This document shows positions 1-11,422 of a DNA stretch of 64,000 nt, in pieces (position 1 is the stretch's first letter; every line of letters starts with the position of its first letter). The position numbers and the translations under genes are program-made. The notes beneath the pieces were generated by a model. The model was not told where the DNA came from. It saw only the letters and a program-made list of their open reading frames with translations, and made no database searches. This DNA is from Cladobotryum mycophilum (Eukaryota > Ascomycota > Sordariomycetes > Hypocreales > Hypocreaceae): NCBI GenBank assembly GCA_036429605.1, contig JAVFKD010000002.1, forward strand, positions 1,984,001 through 2,048,000. The letters run 5' to 3'.

Positions 1-357
1 TTATGTGAGGACATTATTACTGGGTACTCTTTGCTGGCCGAAGAGAGTCAGCATAGAAACATTGTTGCGTGGAGACCTGTGGTAGTCGACGTACTGGAGG
101 GTTACGCAACCTTCCCCGAGGATGCGTTCAGGGCGCATATGCCATCATTTTATCCCTTGGCAATTGAGTTGCTTTTGAAGGATCTGACTGCCGATCTACG
201 CGGCGCACTGCTGTTGGTTCTGCGAAGGATTGGCGAGGTTGGACTTGGCATTACGGATCTAACAAAGGCTGGAGAAAAGAGACGGGATAGCACTGTGTCT
301 GTTACAACCGAAGAAACTGCGGCTGGGTCCGAGGCGGCTGCACGCAAGATGCTGTAG
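1..357 (+). CDS. SEC7: C-terminal end of Sec7-family Arf guanine nucleotide exchange factor (5' part outside window)
   Basis: The reading frame is open from base 1 to a TAG at 355-357, so this is the last exon of a gene that begins left of the window. About 118 residues are visible. They contain the pattern of the extreme C-terminal helical repeats of Sec7/BIG proteins: a Phe-x-x-His-Met-Pro-Ser-Phe-Tyr-Pro block followed by Leu-Arg-Gly-Ala-Leu and Arg-Arg-Ile-Gly-Glu-Val-Gly-Leu-Gly. Known family members activate Arf1 at the trans-Golgi and drive vesicle budding; the catalytic Sec7 domain is not visible. The last 30 residues are a polar Ser/Thr/Glu tail. The call rests on this C-terminal signature only; another large HEAT-repeat GEF is the main alternative. 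Confidence 0.7.
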   Translation, partial: LCEDIITGYSLLAEESQHRNIVAWRPVVVDVLEGYATFPEDAFRAHMPSFYPLAIELLLKDLTADLRGALLLVLRRIGEVGLGITDLTKAGEKRRDSTVSVTTEETAAGSEAAARKML

Positions 358-574
358 AAGCTGCATATTCGTGGAACAGTAATTTATGGCGTTGTGGGGG
401 GTAGAATGTTCGATATGTAACTTAAGCCGGAGCTGCCCATTGTGTGGGTACGGGGTAAAAATTTATGGTTCGCTGTTTTTCTATATGATGAAACGTGATG
501 ATGGCGTGGTAATATGAGGCTCGGTATCTTCTCTGTTCATTATACTTGCTACTTATTTTCTACCATTGAAGTTC

Positions 575-1781
575 TTAACCCAATATCTCTGCTATGTATT
601 TCCGCAGCGGTTCCGCTTCTTCCTCTACCGTTCGATCAGGAAGGCTTCTCAGGGCCTCGTTTAACTGTGCGTCATCGTGAACAGCTGCCCTTACCAAGTT
701 CTTTACCGTCGTCTCTTCCTCCGTTGAGCGACTAGACACTCGCATGATGCTCACAAATGATTCGAAGAAGTCGATGAGGGTCAGATGCATAAGGATATCA
801 TCAGACTTGTCCACCATAGCTATAGCTGCCCATTGCAATAACCCCTGACCGGCGACTTGCACAACATGACTTGGTAGTTCGAACAAGTCGGGGAATGCCG
901 TGCGGTTGATGGCGCGGATGTCGAGAGTAGCAAGGCGGATTAGTAGACGGAGAAGGCGGCCTTGGGAGAGAGATATCTGACGCGAGGACCGAGTTGGTGG
1001 GTCGGCCGTTTCGGGGCTGCAAAAGCTTTTGATGAGAGATAGTATGGGACGTTCCAGGAGGATGAAACGCCATAGGCGAGCATGCCCTGGTACACGGCGC
1101 TTCACAATCTCAGTGCCGTTGACATTGATTTGGCTTCCTACGCCATTAACGCCCTCCCCTGGGATGACTTCGCAGTCCGTCTCGAGGATGTCGCCTAGAA
1201 CCTTGGCTGCGCGCTCGCCGACGCTAACGTCTGGGCTATCGAGCCAGCGCCTGACGAGCTCTTCGACGACTTCGGGCAATGTGCTTAGGATGGCGGCGTC
1301 GGATGGAGACTTGGCTGCTTTGTGTAGGATGGCCAGGGCGAGAAGGTTGGCGCCGGGGAGGGGAGATGCAAGGGCTGTGAGGATAGAAGGGGGTCCGCTA
1401 TGGCGAGTGTGCTTGTGAAGGATAGCGGAGAGAGAAGTTTGATGGTGAGGGAAAGGAGAGGGGAGGGATCTTGAGTTGTGCTTTTGAGGATTTGCGTGAG
1501 TGGTGGGAGGATGGTTGGTAGCACTGGTGGGATGTTGGTCTCTGTGGAGAGTGTGGTCAGCTATGTGTCTACTACATTATATCAGAAAGATATTGATGGA
1601 ACGCTAGGTCCATAGAACAGGGTTTCTTACCTGTCAATTGAAGTTCAATATCATCAAACAGCTTGAGGTTGAAGGGTATGGAGGGGTCATTCTCAAGAAG
1701 CTGCAAGTGAGATTGAAACTCATCGAGCCCAGAGATGGGGACGCTGTCCTCTGGGTAACTCGGAACGACTCTTTCGGCCAT
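575..1781 (-). CDS. HSM3: HSM3-like proteasome base assembly chaperone (PSMD5/S5b type), apparent one-base frame break
   Basis: Two exons on the minus strand: 1781-1631 and 1541-575, with an intron at 1630-1542 (GTAAGA..ACAG, phase 1). The start is the first ATG of the frame. The product is about 372 residues, helical and Leu-rich with HEAT-like repeats. The stretch starting Leu-Pro-Glu-Val-Val-Glu-Glu-Leu matches my memory of fungal Hsm3 N-terminal domains. Hsm3 is known to chaperone assembly of the 26S proteasome base by binding Rpt subunits; it was first described in mismatch repair. The frame breaks at a run of five C (coding strand) at 1393-1389. Adding one C joins the sequence before Ala-Asp-Pro to Leu-Thr-Ala-Leu-Ala-Ser-Pro and makes the coding length (1118 + 1) divisible by three. 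I consider it an intact gene with an assembly error. It is divergent from RPC7. Confidence 0.65.
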
Positions 1782-2217
1782 TATGTGGCGTTGGAGTTCG
1801 ACTTTTACCCAGCTCGACAAGAAGATGTTGTGTGGATGAAAGAGAGAGAAGATAAGTTTCTACTACAAAGAAAGACTAAGGAAAGGTTCATCTCCAGCTT
1901 AGAAATTCCCCCACCAGCTCCGGCGAGGCTATTCAGGGTAGGCAGATGTGCTGACGGCAGATTGCTAGGCAGCGCGGGGCAGCGCGTTGTCATGGGTGGG
2001 CGGGCGGATTGGATTCCGCACTCACCCCCACTAAAATGTTACGGCTCCGAATTGAACCTTGAACTTTGCTCATCCAAGTTTAGCAGGTCATACATCTCTT
2101 TAAAAATTTCCTCCCATCTCAAATAACCAAGCCAGCCCCATTTTCTGATCCGAACGCCCCTGAATAAAAAGGACACGCACGATTGATTTGCGCCCCGAAA
2201 GTCATAGCTGACTTGAT
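1782..2217. promoter_or_regulatory. Shared divergent promoter region of HSM3-like and RPC7
   Basis: 436 bp separate two outward-facing start codons. No TATA box is obvious close to either start. No ORF here resembles a protein. Promoter function is inferred from position only. Confidence 0.45.
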
Positions 2218-3090
2218 ATGTCCAGAGGAGGTGGACGAGGTGGCGGGCGCGGAGGGAGAGGTGGTGGAAGAGGTGGAAGACCAGCGCTTCCGTGGGATGA
2301 CACAGACGAACCTGATGCTCGGCCTTCTGAGCTCTTCCCTGTGAGTATACACAATCCAAGAATTGGCCAAGCTTGGGCGACTCCGTATCTAACAAGAATT
2401 TATCAACCAGCCCTACGTTATCCCGACTGCTCGAAATCTTAGCTCTATAGAACACAACGGCGTCCAGTACTTCCTCCTCCTCCGTCACCAAATCCACTCC
2501 TCCCCCTCTACACCTCCAAGCGCACCTCTCTCATAGACCCCTCCGCCCCGCTCAAGACCTACGGCCGGGACCAGATGAACTCCCTCTACGACATCAGGAG
2601 CAAGGCGTCCGTCGACCCCTTCACCGCCGTCCCGACCTACTCCCAAAGGTTCTCCCGCCAGGAGCGCGCGCTGCCGGACTGGTCCGCCCGCCCCATCTGC
2701 CGGGAGATGTACCCCGCGGAGCTCATTGACACGGTGGACTCGGCGGACGCCTCAGGCGCGCGCAAGAAGCGCAGGCTGGAGCTGAGCAAGGTCAACGCCC
2801 TGCCCAGCGCGGAGGAGGCGTTCGGCATGCCGGCCATTGACGGCTACGACGAGGACGGCGCTGCGCCCATGGACGGCAAGAATCTGCTTGAGAAACTGGA
2901 TGCGCTCAAGGACGACGACGGCGAGGAGGCGGTTGACCTGGAAGACGAGGAAGGCCTAGCGGAAGAGGAGGAAGACGAAGTCTATGACGACGAGGATGCT
3001 GGTGATTACGACGCCGAAACATACTTTGACAACGGCGATGAAGGCGGAGATGACTACGGTGACGATGGCGAGGGCGAAGGAACATATTAA
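2218..3090 (+). CDS. RPC7: DNA-directed RNA polymerase III subunit Rpc7/Rpc31, apparent one-base frame break
   Basis: Exons are 2218-2340 and 2411-3090; the intron 2341-2410 has GTGAGT, a CTAAC branch site and CCAG (phase 0). The protein starts with an RG-rich tail (Met-Ser-Arg-Gly-Gly-Gly) followed by a Leu-Pro-Trp-Asp-Asp motif. A conserved core follows with Gln-Ile-His, Pro-Leu-Tyr-Thr, Pro-Leu-Lys-Thr-Tyr-Gly and VDPFTAVPTYSQRF, the hallmark of the Rpc31 family. The C-terminus is strongly acidic (Asp/Glu runs). Rpc31 belongs to the Rpc82-Rpc34-Rpc31 subcomplex needed for Pol III initiation in the nucleus. The frame breaks at CCCCC 2502-2506, just after Gln-Ile-His-Ser-Ser-Pro. One more C restores the family sequence and makes 803 + 1 nt divisible by three (267 residues). 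Because the gene is essential in yeast, an assembly error is likelier than decay. Confidence 0.85.
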
Positions 3091-3541
3091 AACTAATGGG
3101 AAAGCTGCCCCCGTCGAATTCCCAGGGGTAGGGCAAAGCAAAGCTCTCTCTGGAAGATATAAAAAACAAATATACCCCAGCCTTTGGCGCATGATCAAGT
3201 CGCGAGCAAATGATTGGATTACAACTTCTTGTCTCAGACCTCCTTGTGGTTTCTTTGGGGGTATCTTTGCTGAACTATCTCGCTCGTGATACGACCAATT
3301 GCCCTATTTACATGAAATACCCTTCTTCTTCTTCTTCGCCAGGATCAATTATCTGCCCAAAAAAGATAAGGTGACCAGTTCTCCTGTATACTCGTACATA
3401 TCATGAAACAAAAACCCAAAAAAGAAGAATAATGAAGCTTGCTATGCCATTATAAGATCCTTGGCATATGCAAACCTTCAGAGACTCCTATAAATCTCCC
3501 TCTCCCAAAAAAAAGAAATGATACCATTAAGAACTAGTTTC
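3091..3541. other. Convergent intergenic region between RPC7 and NUP49
   Basis: About 450 bp of AT-rich sequence holds both 3' ends, with short CTT and A-rich tracts. No gene is seen. Confidence 0.5.
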
Positions 3542-5242
3542 TCACGAGGTCATGCCCATACCATACAGCCCACTGTCCAAATATCCGGCCTGCAACCTTG
3601 ATAGCTTCTCGCGCGTATCGGCAATTACACCAGCCTGTGCGAAGATGGCACTGCTCGTCTCCCGTAGTGCTAGGAGCACCTGATTGAGCTGGTCTTGCAC
3701 GGGGGCGTTGCTGCCGTCACGCAAGGTGCGGATCTGCTCGTATAATCCGTTCTCGACGCCCGGCATGTCTCGCTCGATTTGGCTGCGGTACTCATCTAGG
3801 CGCTTCTTGTATTTCTCGACGTCGTCACATATGCGGTTAAAGTAAGTGATGAGGTCTTGGGCGCTAGCATGGGCGGATGATGCGTCCGAGGGATTGGAGT
3901 CAGCAGGCGCGGCGGTGCTAGCAAACAGGCCAGTCTGATGGTAATGAGTGGGGAGCTTAAGGTTATCCGCCGCCTTGAATGACAGCTGACCGTCGGTAAT
4001 GTTCTTCTTGGTCATATCTTGGAGAACCTTGACTGTTTGAATATCACGGTTGAGGGCATCCTGGACAGTCTTGAATTTGGATTCCACAAACTGAACATCC
4101 CTGCCAAGCTGTGCGATATCTTTCTCATGCTGGGGCATGAATTGGCCAATCTCATCCCTCATCTTGATGACACGCTGGATACCCTTGTCGATGAGGTCAA
4201 TCTCGGACTGGACCGGTGGGGCTAAGTCGTCGAAGCGTGAGCGCGGCCGCAGATTCTCATAGTTGATCTGAACAGCCCCAACTTGATTTGTAGACTGTGC
4301 AGGCTGTACCGCGCTTTGGCATTTGTTAGTAACTATGGAACGTGATTCCTTGAAGATGATGAGCTTACAAGAAAGACCCAGCTGGCTTTTGTTGTGCTTG
4401 GGGCTGAGTTTGACCAAAAAAACCGCCTCCCGCGGTATTAGAAGTATTCGTCGTAGTATTACCAAACAGTCCCCCACCAGACTGCTGCTGTTGCGGTTGC
4501 TGCTGCTGCTGCTGTGGTTGCTGTGCCGTATTACCAAACAGCCCTCCACCCATCTGTTGTTGTTGTTGTTGCTGCTGCTGAGGTTGCTGCGCTGTAGTGG
4601 CCGTATTGCCAAATAGTCCTCCTCCTGTTTGTTGCTGCTGATTGTTGGGTGCTGTATTTCCAAATAAGCCGCCTGTAGTGCCTGTTGCTGCTGGCTTATT
4701 GCCAAAAATACCACCACCAGCCGTGTTTTGGTTTTGTTGTGTTGTTGTCCCAGCTCCGAAAAGGCCACCAGTGGTTCCAGCGCCAGCGTTCGCCGTGTTG
4801 CCTCCTCCAAAAAGACCACCGCCAGTTGTCCCTGTGCTGGCTGGCGCAGCCGTGCTGGCGCCAAACAAGCCGCCACCACCTGCTGTTGGTGTTGTAGTTG
4901 TCGCACCTCCGAAAAGACTGCCTCCTGCTGGCTTGCTGCCAAACAACCCACCTGTCGTCGCCATAGTGCCGGTCGAAGAAGCGGGTTGGGGTGTAGACGC
5001 GTTTGTAGAGCCAAAGAATCCACCTGCCGCTGGAGATTGCGTAGATGCAGCTCCTCTGTAGAGCGATTGGTCAGTGGTGGTAATTCCTCTGTAAATGTGC
5101 TATGAACAAGGAGCACTAGAAGGAAGCAATGATGGGAGAATCTTTGTTGATGGCTGAAGTTTGGGCGATCTTACAAGGTGTTTGCAGCGCCAGTATTGAT
5201 TGTAAGACCAACGGGTCCGCTGGCTGACCGTACCAAAGACAT
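3542..5242 (-). CDS. NUP49: FG-nucleoporin Nup49/Nsp49 (Nup58-type channel nucleoporin)
   Basis: Three exons: 5242-5175, 5055-4369, 4313-3542, with introns 5174-5056 (phase 2) and 4368-4314 (55 bp, phase 2). Together they give 508 residues, starting Met-Ser-Leu-Val-Arg-Ser-Ala-Ser. The middle part is a natively unfolded FG domain with about eight GLFG repeats plus SLFG, GIFG and two FFG variants, separated by Gln-rich spacers up to nine Gln long. From about residue 255 the C-terminal half is a coiled-coil region (for example an Arg-Pro-Arg-Ser-Arg-Phe-Asp-Asp-Leu segment), as expected for the Nsp1-Nup57-Nup49 central channel trimer. Known function: nuclear pore permeability barrier and transport. 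It is divergent from FIP1. No frame break was found here; the alternative frame that reads through the 55-bp intron is a shadow. Confidence 0.85.
4480..4610 (-). repeat. CAG/CAA (poly-Gln) low-complexity tract inside NUP49 FG domain
   Basis: On the minus strand this stretch encodes several Gln runs (up to nine Gln) that alternate with Gly-Gly-Gly-Leu-Phe-Gly repeats. It is a mixed CAG/CAA trinucleotide repeat and may vary in length between strains. Confidence 0.8.
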
Positions 5243-5598
5243 GGCAGGACAACACTGGGGAAAGAAAAAAATGCTATCGATTAGCAACCAACCCTTGTTC
5301 GGCAAGCAACAGGCGGCGAGGGTCAAATCGTGTGGAGCTCAGTCCAGTCAATGCTCCAGCTGCAAGAGAGGCTGAAAACGAACGTTAGCGGGTCAGTATT
5401 CACGATCCGGAGAAACCGCGGAACAGAATCTGTGTGGCTAGCGGTTGGTGTAGGTAGCACAAGCTCCCTGCAGGTACTTGGTAGCTTCACAAGGTACTAA
5501 AGCTCGCCAACTTCGACGCGCGACAACGTCCAAAGTTCTTGTTAAAATACGTTGCATCTCTGTTTTTGCTTCACATTCAAAACGTCGCGCATATAAAC
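5243..5598. promoter_or_regulatory. Divergent promoter region of NUP49 and FIP1
   Basis: 356 bp between two outward-facing start codons. No ORF is convincing and no classic TATA box is seen, in keeping with housekeeping promoters. Inferred from position. Confidence 0.45.
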
Positions 5599-6793
5599 AT
5601 GGATATCGACGAGGATGACGATCTCTACCAGCCTGAGGAGCCCAAGATTGAAAATGAGGAGGAGAAGAAACCACCCGCCAATGTGGATGAACTAGAGGAA
5701 GGCGAAGAAGAAGATGAGAGCGGCGCAATGGATGAAGACGATGATGACGACTCAGTACGCAAGACCTACTACTGATTACGGAGCATCGCATTGCTAATAA
5801 CACTTTCCAGGACATAGACATCATTACAGAGCGAAAAGATGGCACCAAAGCAGCCCCTCCACCGTACGTCAAACTCCCCCACACCATAACTCAACGACAA
5901 CTTTTACCTCGGACGAGGAAGGCATTGACTAATGAATTGGGAACAGGCAGACAAAATATAGCGACATAAGGAATATTCCCCAACGATCAGCTTCCAACGA
6001 TGCGCCGGCAAAACCAAGCTCAGTCAAAAAAGAGGATGACTCGAGAACAGTGAGCACCACCTTGAATATCGCCGCCCCAAGCGCAGACTCGACGTCAGCC
6101 GCCGCTTCAAAATCAACAATTGATATCAACGCAATCCCTGTTCATCCTGCTGCTGGAAAGCCCATTACACAAGTCAACATTGACGAAGGTATGAATCCTA
6201 CAACCACCTTGGCTATGCAGAGACCATCAAGAAGGCTGACCAATTGACTTAGATCTCCCTGAGAATGAAAAGCCATGGCGTAAACCGGGTACAGATATCA
6301 GCGATTACTTCAACTTTGGCTTTGACGAATTCACATGGGCCCTTTATGCCTCCAAGCAGGAGACCGTTCGGGGCGAGTATGGCGCCGATGCCTTCGCTGC
6401 TAATAACAAGAAGATGATGGAAGACTTCAACATGATGATGATGGGAGGCGGCATGAATATGCCTGGCGGAGGGGGTAACAGCGCCGCGGGAGGGATGTCC
6501 GGTATGGATGGCATCCCCCTGAGATGCAAGCAATGATGCAGCAAATGATGGCGTCGGGCATGGACCCCTCTCAGATGGATCCAAGTCAAATGGCTGCCAT
6601 GTTTTCTGGTATGCAAAATGCCGGTGGAAGTGCCGGTGGGCAAGGAAACCAGGGACAGAACTTTGGCGGAGGGTTCGGCGGGAACCAGGGCGGTTTCGGC
6701 TACGATCAGAACATGGCCGGGAGTGGCGGCGGCGGTGGTGGTGGTGGTGGAAGGGGCTTCGGAGGTGGTCGTGGGCGCCGTGGAAGATGGTAA
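5599..6793 (+). CDS. FIP1: Pre-mRNA cleavage/polyadenylation factor subunit Fip1, apparent one-base frame break
   Basis: Four exons: 5599-5754, 5811-5863, 5947-6188, 6253-6793, with introns of 56, 83 and 64 bp. The N-terminus is acidic (Met-Asp-Ile-Asp-Glu-Asp). Exon 4 opens with the family signature: Glu-Lys-Pro-Trp-Arg-Lys-Pro-Gly followed by Asp-Tyr-Phe-Asn-Phe-Gly-Phe-Asp-Glu-Phe-Thr-Trp, the core Fip1 motif. The rest is Met/Gln/Gly-rich and ends in an RGG-like tail. Fip1 is known to tether poly(A) polymerase to the cleavage factor in the nucleus. After Met-Asp-Gly-Ile-Pro the frame breaks at CCCCC 6515-6519; one added C gives Pro-Pro-Glu-Met-Gln-Ala-Met-Met and a coding length of 992 + 1 nt, divisible by three (330 residues). 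The gene is essential in yeast, so a homopolymer undercall is the likely cause. Confidence 0.88.
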
Positions 6794-9700
6794 AGTGGAT
6801 CAGATTGGTTCTTTGGGACATTGGTTTTCTCGATATATACCGGACATGAGATTATTCTACATTTTTTGGGGTTCGGCGTTGAGGAACAGCCTCCTGGCAT
6901 AGATGTGTTGAATTAGTCAAACCTTTGATGAGCTGCTCCCACTGATGGGGACTGGCATGGGTATCTAGTCGTTATCCACCCGAGATGCATTTTTTCAGGC
7001 TTTTACGTCTTGTTTGAAATAAAAGGTCCATGTTGGAGTGAATCATTGGCCTATATCAACTGAGATATAGGAGGCTAAGGGGGAGGGGTATTAAGACTGA
7101 GCGCGGCGATACCGGTGCAGAGAACACAGAATAGTGAATTCTTAACCTTAGTACACAATGCAAGGTACGATTATCTTGACCGATCTAATGCTTTTATTTC
7201 ACCATGTCAAGGCGTAATGACCATAGTCAGCGTCAGTCTACATAGGTATCCCAGTTCAAACGTGGAGAAAACACCATGTTAACGATATCCTCGGGATAGC
7301 CGAGTCAAACACAACGTTGAGTAATCGCAGATAATCGCATTTTTGGCGTCGTTTTAATAATGGATCTTCTCGGCACTTGTGATCGGACATGGCGAAGGGT
7401 GTTTCTTCAGGACAATATGTGCCTGAGACTAGTGACAAGCTTGAGATGATTGTTTAAAGCTACCTTGAAAAATCTGCTATAGCCGTGTGAGTTGGCGTTC
7501 TTTTTGCCCTTTTCCAATTGGAGTAAAGCGAGATAAACTTGATTGATCCGAGATCCGACATCTCTCCTTTCCTACACCTAGGTAGGCAAGCCGAAGTAAA
7601 CCTTCATGTAGGACGTTGGGCAGTATGAGTGGAAATAAGTGAAGCCATCATGGCGAGTCATTCAATAGGTTGGATTCAATCAACCGACTCATGCTCTCCA
7701 ATGCTTGGGTGCCAGGGTAGCTGTTAATCCAACGAAGAGGAAAGTGTTGCTGCAAATAGGATAGGCTATTCCTTCCTTAGATGACCAATGCCCATTGAGT
7801 TGCTCGGACTATTTTGCTCTACTTGTTAACACCGATTAACCGTCATTCAACATCCCCGCCAAGTGGTATAACCCAGTCCAGTTCACCTAACGTAGCATTT
7901 AAACATCTTAGTAAACAGTGTTAATGTCTTTGTCACCGCCAGTTTCCATGATCCAGAAGCCTAAAGGAAGCCTCAATAGATTCTAGAATCGGTTACATTC
8001 GGTTGCATCTCTGGATTGGGATACACGTTTGGGCGACTCCACGACCGGAGGCAATGCGTTTGCTAATATGTTCCAGAGAAGGATTGACTCGGACTTCGTT
8101 CTGGAAGGGCGCAGGGTTGAATCGGATCACATCTGAAGAAGAAGACCAGACAGAGAAGCAAAGTGGTCAAGTTTCGAATTGCGGGCGGTTATGCAATGCA
8201 GCTAGTATGTAAGAGGTAACGTTACCTGGTCAAAGCGACTGCAAGGCTGTGGATTAGGGACTAGATATGGGCAGCTTCCTAAGTAAGGAGAGCGTCCGAA
8301 GTTGGCATGCCGTGAGAGAGTTTTGAGTGGTGCTTCGGACGAAGAGTAGCGCGCGCATGAACGACTCTGGGGGAGATGGATGTGGAGGTGGATGTGAAGG
8401 GAGGGGGATGGGTTGGCTGACATAGCACGTGCATGTTCATGTGGGTGAATTGTTTGTTTGTATGTTGCTTGTACGATATTCTGCATATGGAGTCTCGCGT
8501 ACTCTAGATGAGGAAGTAGAGAGCAAATAGGGAAATTTGTTGGAGACATGAGTTAGGTGTTATTGTTAAAAGTGAAGAATTATTCCGTTCAAGGGTAAGA
8601 AGAGGAAGCTGGTGTTGGCGAAGGAGGATGGAATCATAACTTCCCATATTGTCTGAATACAACGGCAACTTCGGCAGGCAAGAGCTACCTCAATGTTCAG
8701 CACCCCTCCCCCACTGTATCCCAGCTGTATCCCCACTGTATCACCCACTGAAAGTGTAAACTGCCACCCATGCTTGCCATGCACTGAGGGAGGGTGCTGA
8801 AAACACCAGGATCCAACTCCCACTGTTTAGAGGTCCCCTACTCATTTACACCTCGCTTACGGCCTTCTACTTCCAGCAACCACGTTTTCTAGGCGTCCCA
8901 GCAATGGATCTTCGTGCGCTTTTCACTCTATTTCCCGACTTCCTGGAGCCGTAGAGTCGCATGACACACGCAGGACAGGGTCAGCTCACGCCCGGTCCAC
9001 GTCATGAGAGGTGGCAGATGCTGCATCAGGCACGTGGAATCGGCTGGCGGATGAACGCTTGGCTTGGATGCGGATGGCTTCTGCGCTGCGGTTGGCTACA
9101 GAGGTAGACGCTCCGTTTGCCTGGCTCGGAGAAGATGTGCAAGGCTGAGACATGACCGCCTTCCGAGAGAGATCACAGTGAGGGATCGACACTGCAGTTG
9201 AGGGCATCAATAGGGCAAAAGGAAGCCACGCGCTGGTGCTTCTGTAAGACGGCGTCCAACTGTTTGCTTCGTGCAGATAATTGATCGCCCAACTGTCATC
9301 TCCCTCGGAAGACGGGCACCTCAGCTGACCACTTGACAATGAACTTCTCACGCCAGAATATTTGCCTCAGCGACAACATCTCCAACAACATCCGTCTGTC
9401 GTGGATGGCGGCTCTGGCATTCACAGCAAATTTTGAGGTCGACTTCAAGCCCAAAAACTTCCGACTCCCCGCATTCAATGAGACCCCCGCAGCACCCCAC
9501 CAACCGACTGGGAACAAACATGCAGCTTTGTCATGCGAGACGTTTCATCCTTCATTCCGCCAGTCAGGGCGGGAGGAAGGATGGGATTGGGTGGCTAGGT
9601 GTGAAGATGATAGGGGATGCTGATGGTAGAGACAGGACCATGTAACCCGACTCGCTTCGCCGGTGCTTGACTGTGACGAACCATGCACACCAGATATCAA

Positions 9701-11310
9701 CATAATCATCGAAGCACCCCCATGCCACGCCGGTGTATGCTACCGCCAAGACATACATAGATTATGCATGTCAAAATGCGGACTATGATGATCCCGGAAG
9801 CACACTGCGACTGATTGCTTTTTGATGCTCTATCAAACCAAAATATCGCGGAGTTTCTCGTCCCTCTCAATGTGTTGTGGTTTGTTTGGTGTTTGTTTGC
9901 CGTATTTCCAATTAAGCAACTGTGTCAGGCAGGAAACTGGAGGGATTGGAATGCACCAAAACACAATGCCCGTGCTCGAATTTACCGAACCCCAGCACTA
10001 GGTTCCCCAGGTTAACAATCGACGCCTTTGTCAACTTAGTCTAATCCTATGCCGCCGCTTCTGCAGGGGATCTATATCTCGCCTATGCCGAACCGGGAAG
10101 TTCACAAGTCGGGGCAGGCCCGATTACAGTAACGTGCCTGGTGAAAGAGCTCCGTTGGGCACTGCAACTGCCCATGTGTTCCACCTATCGAAGACTGTTG
10201 AGTGTGGGAGGTATGAGGGTATGAGATTGCCTGATCAACCTGCCCGAGGGCTTCTCTTGTCTTTTTCCCACGTTACAATTCGGGATCCCTTACTTATCAG
10301 CAATATGGAGATAACGAGATATCTCCTGCATTGATAGCAAAGCTGGCGAGTTTCATACGGTTTTCTATGAGCGGGCCGTACCAGCCGAACTGTGCCGATG
10401 ATCCGGGATGATCATTCTTGACGATCGATCTCGCCCTCGAGTGTTTCTGTTCTTCAGTGAAAAAGAGCGCAAGGGTGACTAACAGTGGTTGAAATGTTCG
10501 GTGTATAACAAACCTCTAGCAATTTGACCGCTCCCACTCTTCGGCCCAATTAGAGCATGGACTCTATCAGCTCCATGGCCGGAAACGGATATTGATCGAC
10601 TATGGGACGAATAGCATCGAGCTGTTAATGGTAGGCATGTCCTCCCGAATGGTCCACGCCGAGAGACCGTCGGTCATCTACTCCACCATAAACATCTGGC
10701 CTTATCACCTCTACCCTTATCCACAACCGCTACTACCATCATGTTCAGTCACGTTGTAGCCCGGCTTCCCCATGAATCTCCAATCCAAAGGACCCTGAGA
10801 AAAACACTACGTAAGCGAGTCTGAGTGAGCTCCTGTGGGTACCCTCAGAAGCCCACACATGGTGTTTTGCTGAGAGGGCAAATCCAACAACTTCTATCTC
10901 TACTTCCTAATCCGTCATGTTGTAGACCCCTGATGTTTCAGCGCCATGACCAGGCTGTACTCGGCACGAGTTCCATGCACCATCATCTGTTAACCTATCA
11001 TCCTACGATCAGTTTGTTGGGTGCCTGCTGCGTTGATTCATTGCCATGACTCCGGTGCTGGGGCGGCCGGGCGGCCGGGATAAGGACGACGTTGGCGTTA
11101 CTCCATGGAGCCGTCCAAGGTAACATTGCTTCCGAATGGTCTTGTTTGCCTTCACCCCAGGGTGACTCTCGAGATGCCTTGGGGGCCTGATGCGGGAGGT
11201 CCTATGCTCCAACGTCACATACCCCAAGGAGGCCGAAGTAACATCGTTACCAGACATGAGGGGGTGGAGGATCTCATCCACATGGCCCTGGTAAAGGTGC
11301 TCACGATGAG
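6794..11310. other. 4.5-kb region without a recognisable gene
   Basis: Both strands were read for conserved protein segments; only short ORFs without plausible composition were found (longest about 120 codons at 9351-8986 minus). There is a short imperfect direct repeat around 8710-8755 (copies of a CCACTGTATC-like unit) and a GC-rich CGGCCGGG doublet at about 11065-11078 upstream of the chitinase. Base composition is ordinary, not strongly AT-rich. The right part is probably upstream regulatory DNA of the chitinase gene. Confidence 0.5.
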
Positions 11311-11317
11311 TATATAA
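11311..11317 (+). promoter_or_regulatory. TATA box of the chitinase gene
   Basis: TATATAA lies 112 bp upstream of the chitinase ATG at 11423. It is followed by a C/T-rich leader (TTTTTCTTCTCC and similar), which suits a strongly regulated secreted-enzyme gene. No transcript evidence is available. Confidence 0.6.
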
Positions 11318-11422
11318 GTATCCTGTCTCGACCTCATTGATGAAACTTTTTCTTCTCCATCCTCATCAACAATCTTCATTCCTTCTTCATACTAGTCGAT
11401 CTAGTTTCATTCCTTGATAACA

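Noticed and set aside
4323..5105. Plus-strand ORFs rich in Leu, Pro and Lys across NUP49
   Set aside because: They are antisense shadows of the FG/Gln repeats of NUP49, whose splice sites and coiled-coil domain are clear.
575..6793. HSM3-like, RPC7 and FIP1 as a row of true pseudogenes
   Set aside because: Each has a single one-base defect at a C5 run and otherwise perfect splice sites and conserved domains; RPC7 and FIP1 are essential in yeast.
6794..11310. Possible RIP-degenerated transposon in the 4.5-kb gap
   Set aside because: Composition is not strongly AT-rich, and no terminal repeats, transposase or reverse-transcriptase motifs were seen.
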